NCBI GenBank assembly: GCA_005888075.1
Contig: VBKD01000037.1
Coordinates: 1 to 7,387, forward strand
Length of the DNA stretch: 7,387 nucleotides
Source: Chloroflexota bacterium
GTDB lineage: Bacteria; Chloroflexota; Dormibacteria; Dormibacterales; Dormibacteraceae
Direction of reading: 5' to 3'
Both the position numbers and the translations under genes were made by a program. Positions within the stretch are counted from its first letter, which is position 1; every line of letters begins with the position of its first letter. Below the pieces are notes generated by a model that made no database searches, had not been told where the DNA came from, and saw only the letters and a program-made list of their open reading frames with translations. Below, piece after piece: positions 6,641 through 7,387 of the stretch.

Positions 6641-7329
6641 AACCGGCGCAGCTTCTGCTCGCTCACCAGCGACTGGTCGAGAGGGAGCGCGCGCTTCGCG
6701 AGGAGATCAGCCAGCTCGAGACCCGGCTGGAGGCCGACCCGGAGGTCGTCAGTCTCGATGAAGCCCTTGCGGCCAAGGTCGCGGTCCAGCAGGCGGTGGC
6801 CGCGCGATTGCGTGAATCTGACCATGACAGAGAGGCTCATCGCACCAAGCTCCGCTCGCGCGAAAAAGAGCTCATGAGCGGACGGATCCGCAACCCGACC
6901 GAGCTGATTCAGCTCAGCGAGGAGGTCGAGCACATGAAGGCGCGCTTTGCAGAAGAGGAGGACGCCGAGCTCCACCTCATGGAAGAGAACGAGGCTGCCG
7001 ACGTCGAGGTCCGTGAAGCAACCGCGCAGCTGTACGAGGCTCGGAGGCATTCAGCGTCGGCCGAGCCGGGACTGCGCAAGAACCTGGACTCAATGCGCGA
7101 AGAGCTGACGTCGGTGGAAGCGGAGCGGGACCAGGTCTGGTCGCAGGTGCCGCCGAAGGCCCAGCAGGCCTACACGCGGCTGCGCGTCAACCCCAAGGTG
7201 GCCGAGGTGAGCAACAACCAGTGCCGGGCGTGTCACGTCACCGTGACGTCATCCGGCATGCAGCTGCTACGCAAGGGCGACGAGATAGTCCACTGTGAGA
7301 ACTGCGGCCGCATCTTGGTTCTGTCCTGA
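6637..7329 (+). CDS. Coiled-coil C4 zinc-ribbon protein (zf-RING_7 type)
   Basis: A 230-residue soluble protein. Residues about 8-170 are charged heptad-like helices predicted to form a long antiparallel coiled coil. The turn-region segment LMSGRIRNPTELIQLSEEVE (79-98) is characteristic of the family. At the C-terminus a zinc ribbon has Cys196-x-x-Cys199 and Cys220-x-x-Cys223, preceded by VPPKAQQAYTRLR. Relatives are mycobacterial Rv2229c and Helicobacter HP0958 (a flagellar and mRNA-binding factor). The family is thought to bind nucleic acid or protein partners, but its general role is unsettled. In actinobacteria this gene lies next to RNase HI, as here. The ATG at 6637 overlaps the biotin-carrier stop (ATGA). 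The same frame is open upstream to 6463 but runs through that carrier gene, so the upstream part is not coding. No close ribosome site is present, so coupled translation is likely. Confidence 0.88.
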   Translation: MKPAQLLLAHQRLVERERALREEISQLETRLEADPEVVSLDEALAAKVAVQQAVAARLRESDHDREAHRTKLRSREKELMSGRIRNPTELIQLSEEVEHMKARFAEEEDAELHLMEENEAADVEVREATAQLYEARRHSASAEPGLRKNLDSMREELTSVEAERDQVWSQVPPKAQQAYTRLRVNPKVAEVSNNQCRACHVTVTSSGMQLLRKGDEIVHCENCGRILVLS

Positions 7330-7387
7330 AAGTCCTTCGCGTCTTCACGGACGGCGCGTCGCGCGGCAACCCCGGTCCGGCCGGCCT
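7326..7387 (+). CDS. rnhA: Ribonuclease HI, N-terminal fragment (3' end outside window)
   Basis: The last 62 bases read LKVLRVFTDGASRGNPGPAG, the N-terminus of RNase HI. It contains the first catalytic aspartate (in FTDG) and the conserved SRGNPGPAG loop. RNase HI cleaves the RNA strand of RNA-DNA hybrids (R-loops, Okazaki primers) in the cytoplasm. The frame opens only after a stop at 7296-7298, and there is no ATG, GTG or TTG before the catalytic motif. The likely start is CTG 7326, overlapping the preceding stop as CTGA, which gives MKVLRVFTDG, a normal family N-terminus. The other in-frame CTG, at 7302, would give an odd HLGSV leader. The rest of the gene, and any extra C-terminal domain such as the phosphatase-like one in actinobacterial RNase H, lies beyond the window. 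Confidence 0.85.
   Translation, partial: MKVLRVFTDGASRGNPGPAG

Noticed and set aside
7311..7335. Programmed -1 frameshift joining the zinc-ribbon protein to RNase HI
   Set aside because: No slippery heptamer precedes the stop, and the CTGA overlap explains the junction more simply.

Overview
This is a GC-rich (by eye about two thirds G+C), gene-dense stretch of bacterial chromosome. It has no RNA genes, mobile elements, repeats or CRISPR array that I can see. Genes are packed head-to-tail with 1 to 8 base overlaps. The mix of a Tad pilus locus, an electron-transfer flavoprotein pair, a 70-residue TB7.3-type biotin carrier and a zinc-ribbon coiled-coil gene followed by RNase HI (the latter pair adjacent as in actinobacteria) suggests a high-GC terrestrial bacterium. 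Actinobacteria, Chloroflexota or Dormibacterota-like lineages fit best, but I cannot fix the phylum from sequence alone.

Region 1 (2-2411, + strand) is the downstream part of a Tad/Flp pilus operon. It holds the C-terminal end of a TadB inner-membrane platform protein, a complete TadC, two TadE-type minor pseudopilins and a short TadG-like protein. Stop and start codons overlap at every junction, so translation is probably coupled.

Region 2 (2363-3205, - strand) is an ACMSD-type amidohydrolase (amidohydrolase_2 family). Its 3' end overlaps the end of the TadG-like gene tail-to-tail by 49 bases. Its 5' end lies only 13 bases from the next, divergent gene.

Region 3 (3219-7387, + strand) looks like one long transcription unit. 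In order it encodes a MobA-like nucleotidyltransferase with an eroded nucleotide-binding loop, EtfB, EtfA, a family 2 glycosyltransferase, a stand-alone biotin carrier domain, a coiled-coil C4 zinc-ribbon protein and the first residues of RNase HI, which the window edge cuts off. EtfB and EtfA form one heterodimeric flavoprotein that passes electrons from flavin dehydrogenases. The other genes have no obvious shared pathway; the zinc-ribbon/RNase HI pair is a recurrent neighbourhood.

The most unusual points are these. (1) The glycosyltransferase frame extends upstream of its first conventional start into a segment resembling the C-terminal tail of cysteinyl-tRNA synthetase, and only a CTG codon is available to start it. 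(2) The RNase HI frame also has only CTG starts available. (3) The MobA-like protein lacks the Arg-Met-Gly part of its signature loop. (4) The glycosyltransferase has Asp-Pro-Gly where a DxD-like metal site is expected.
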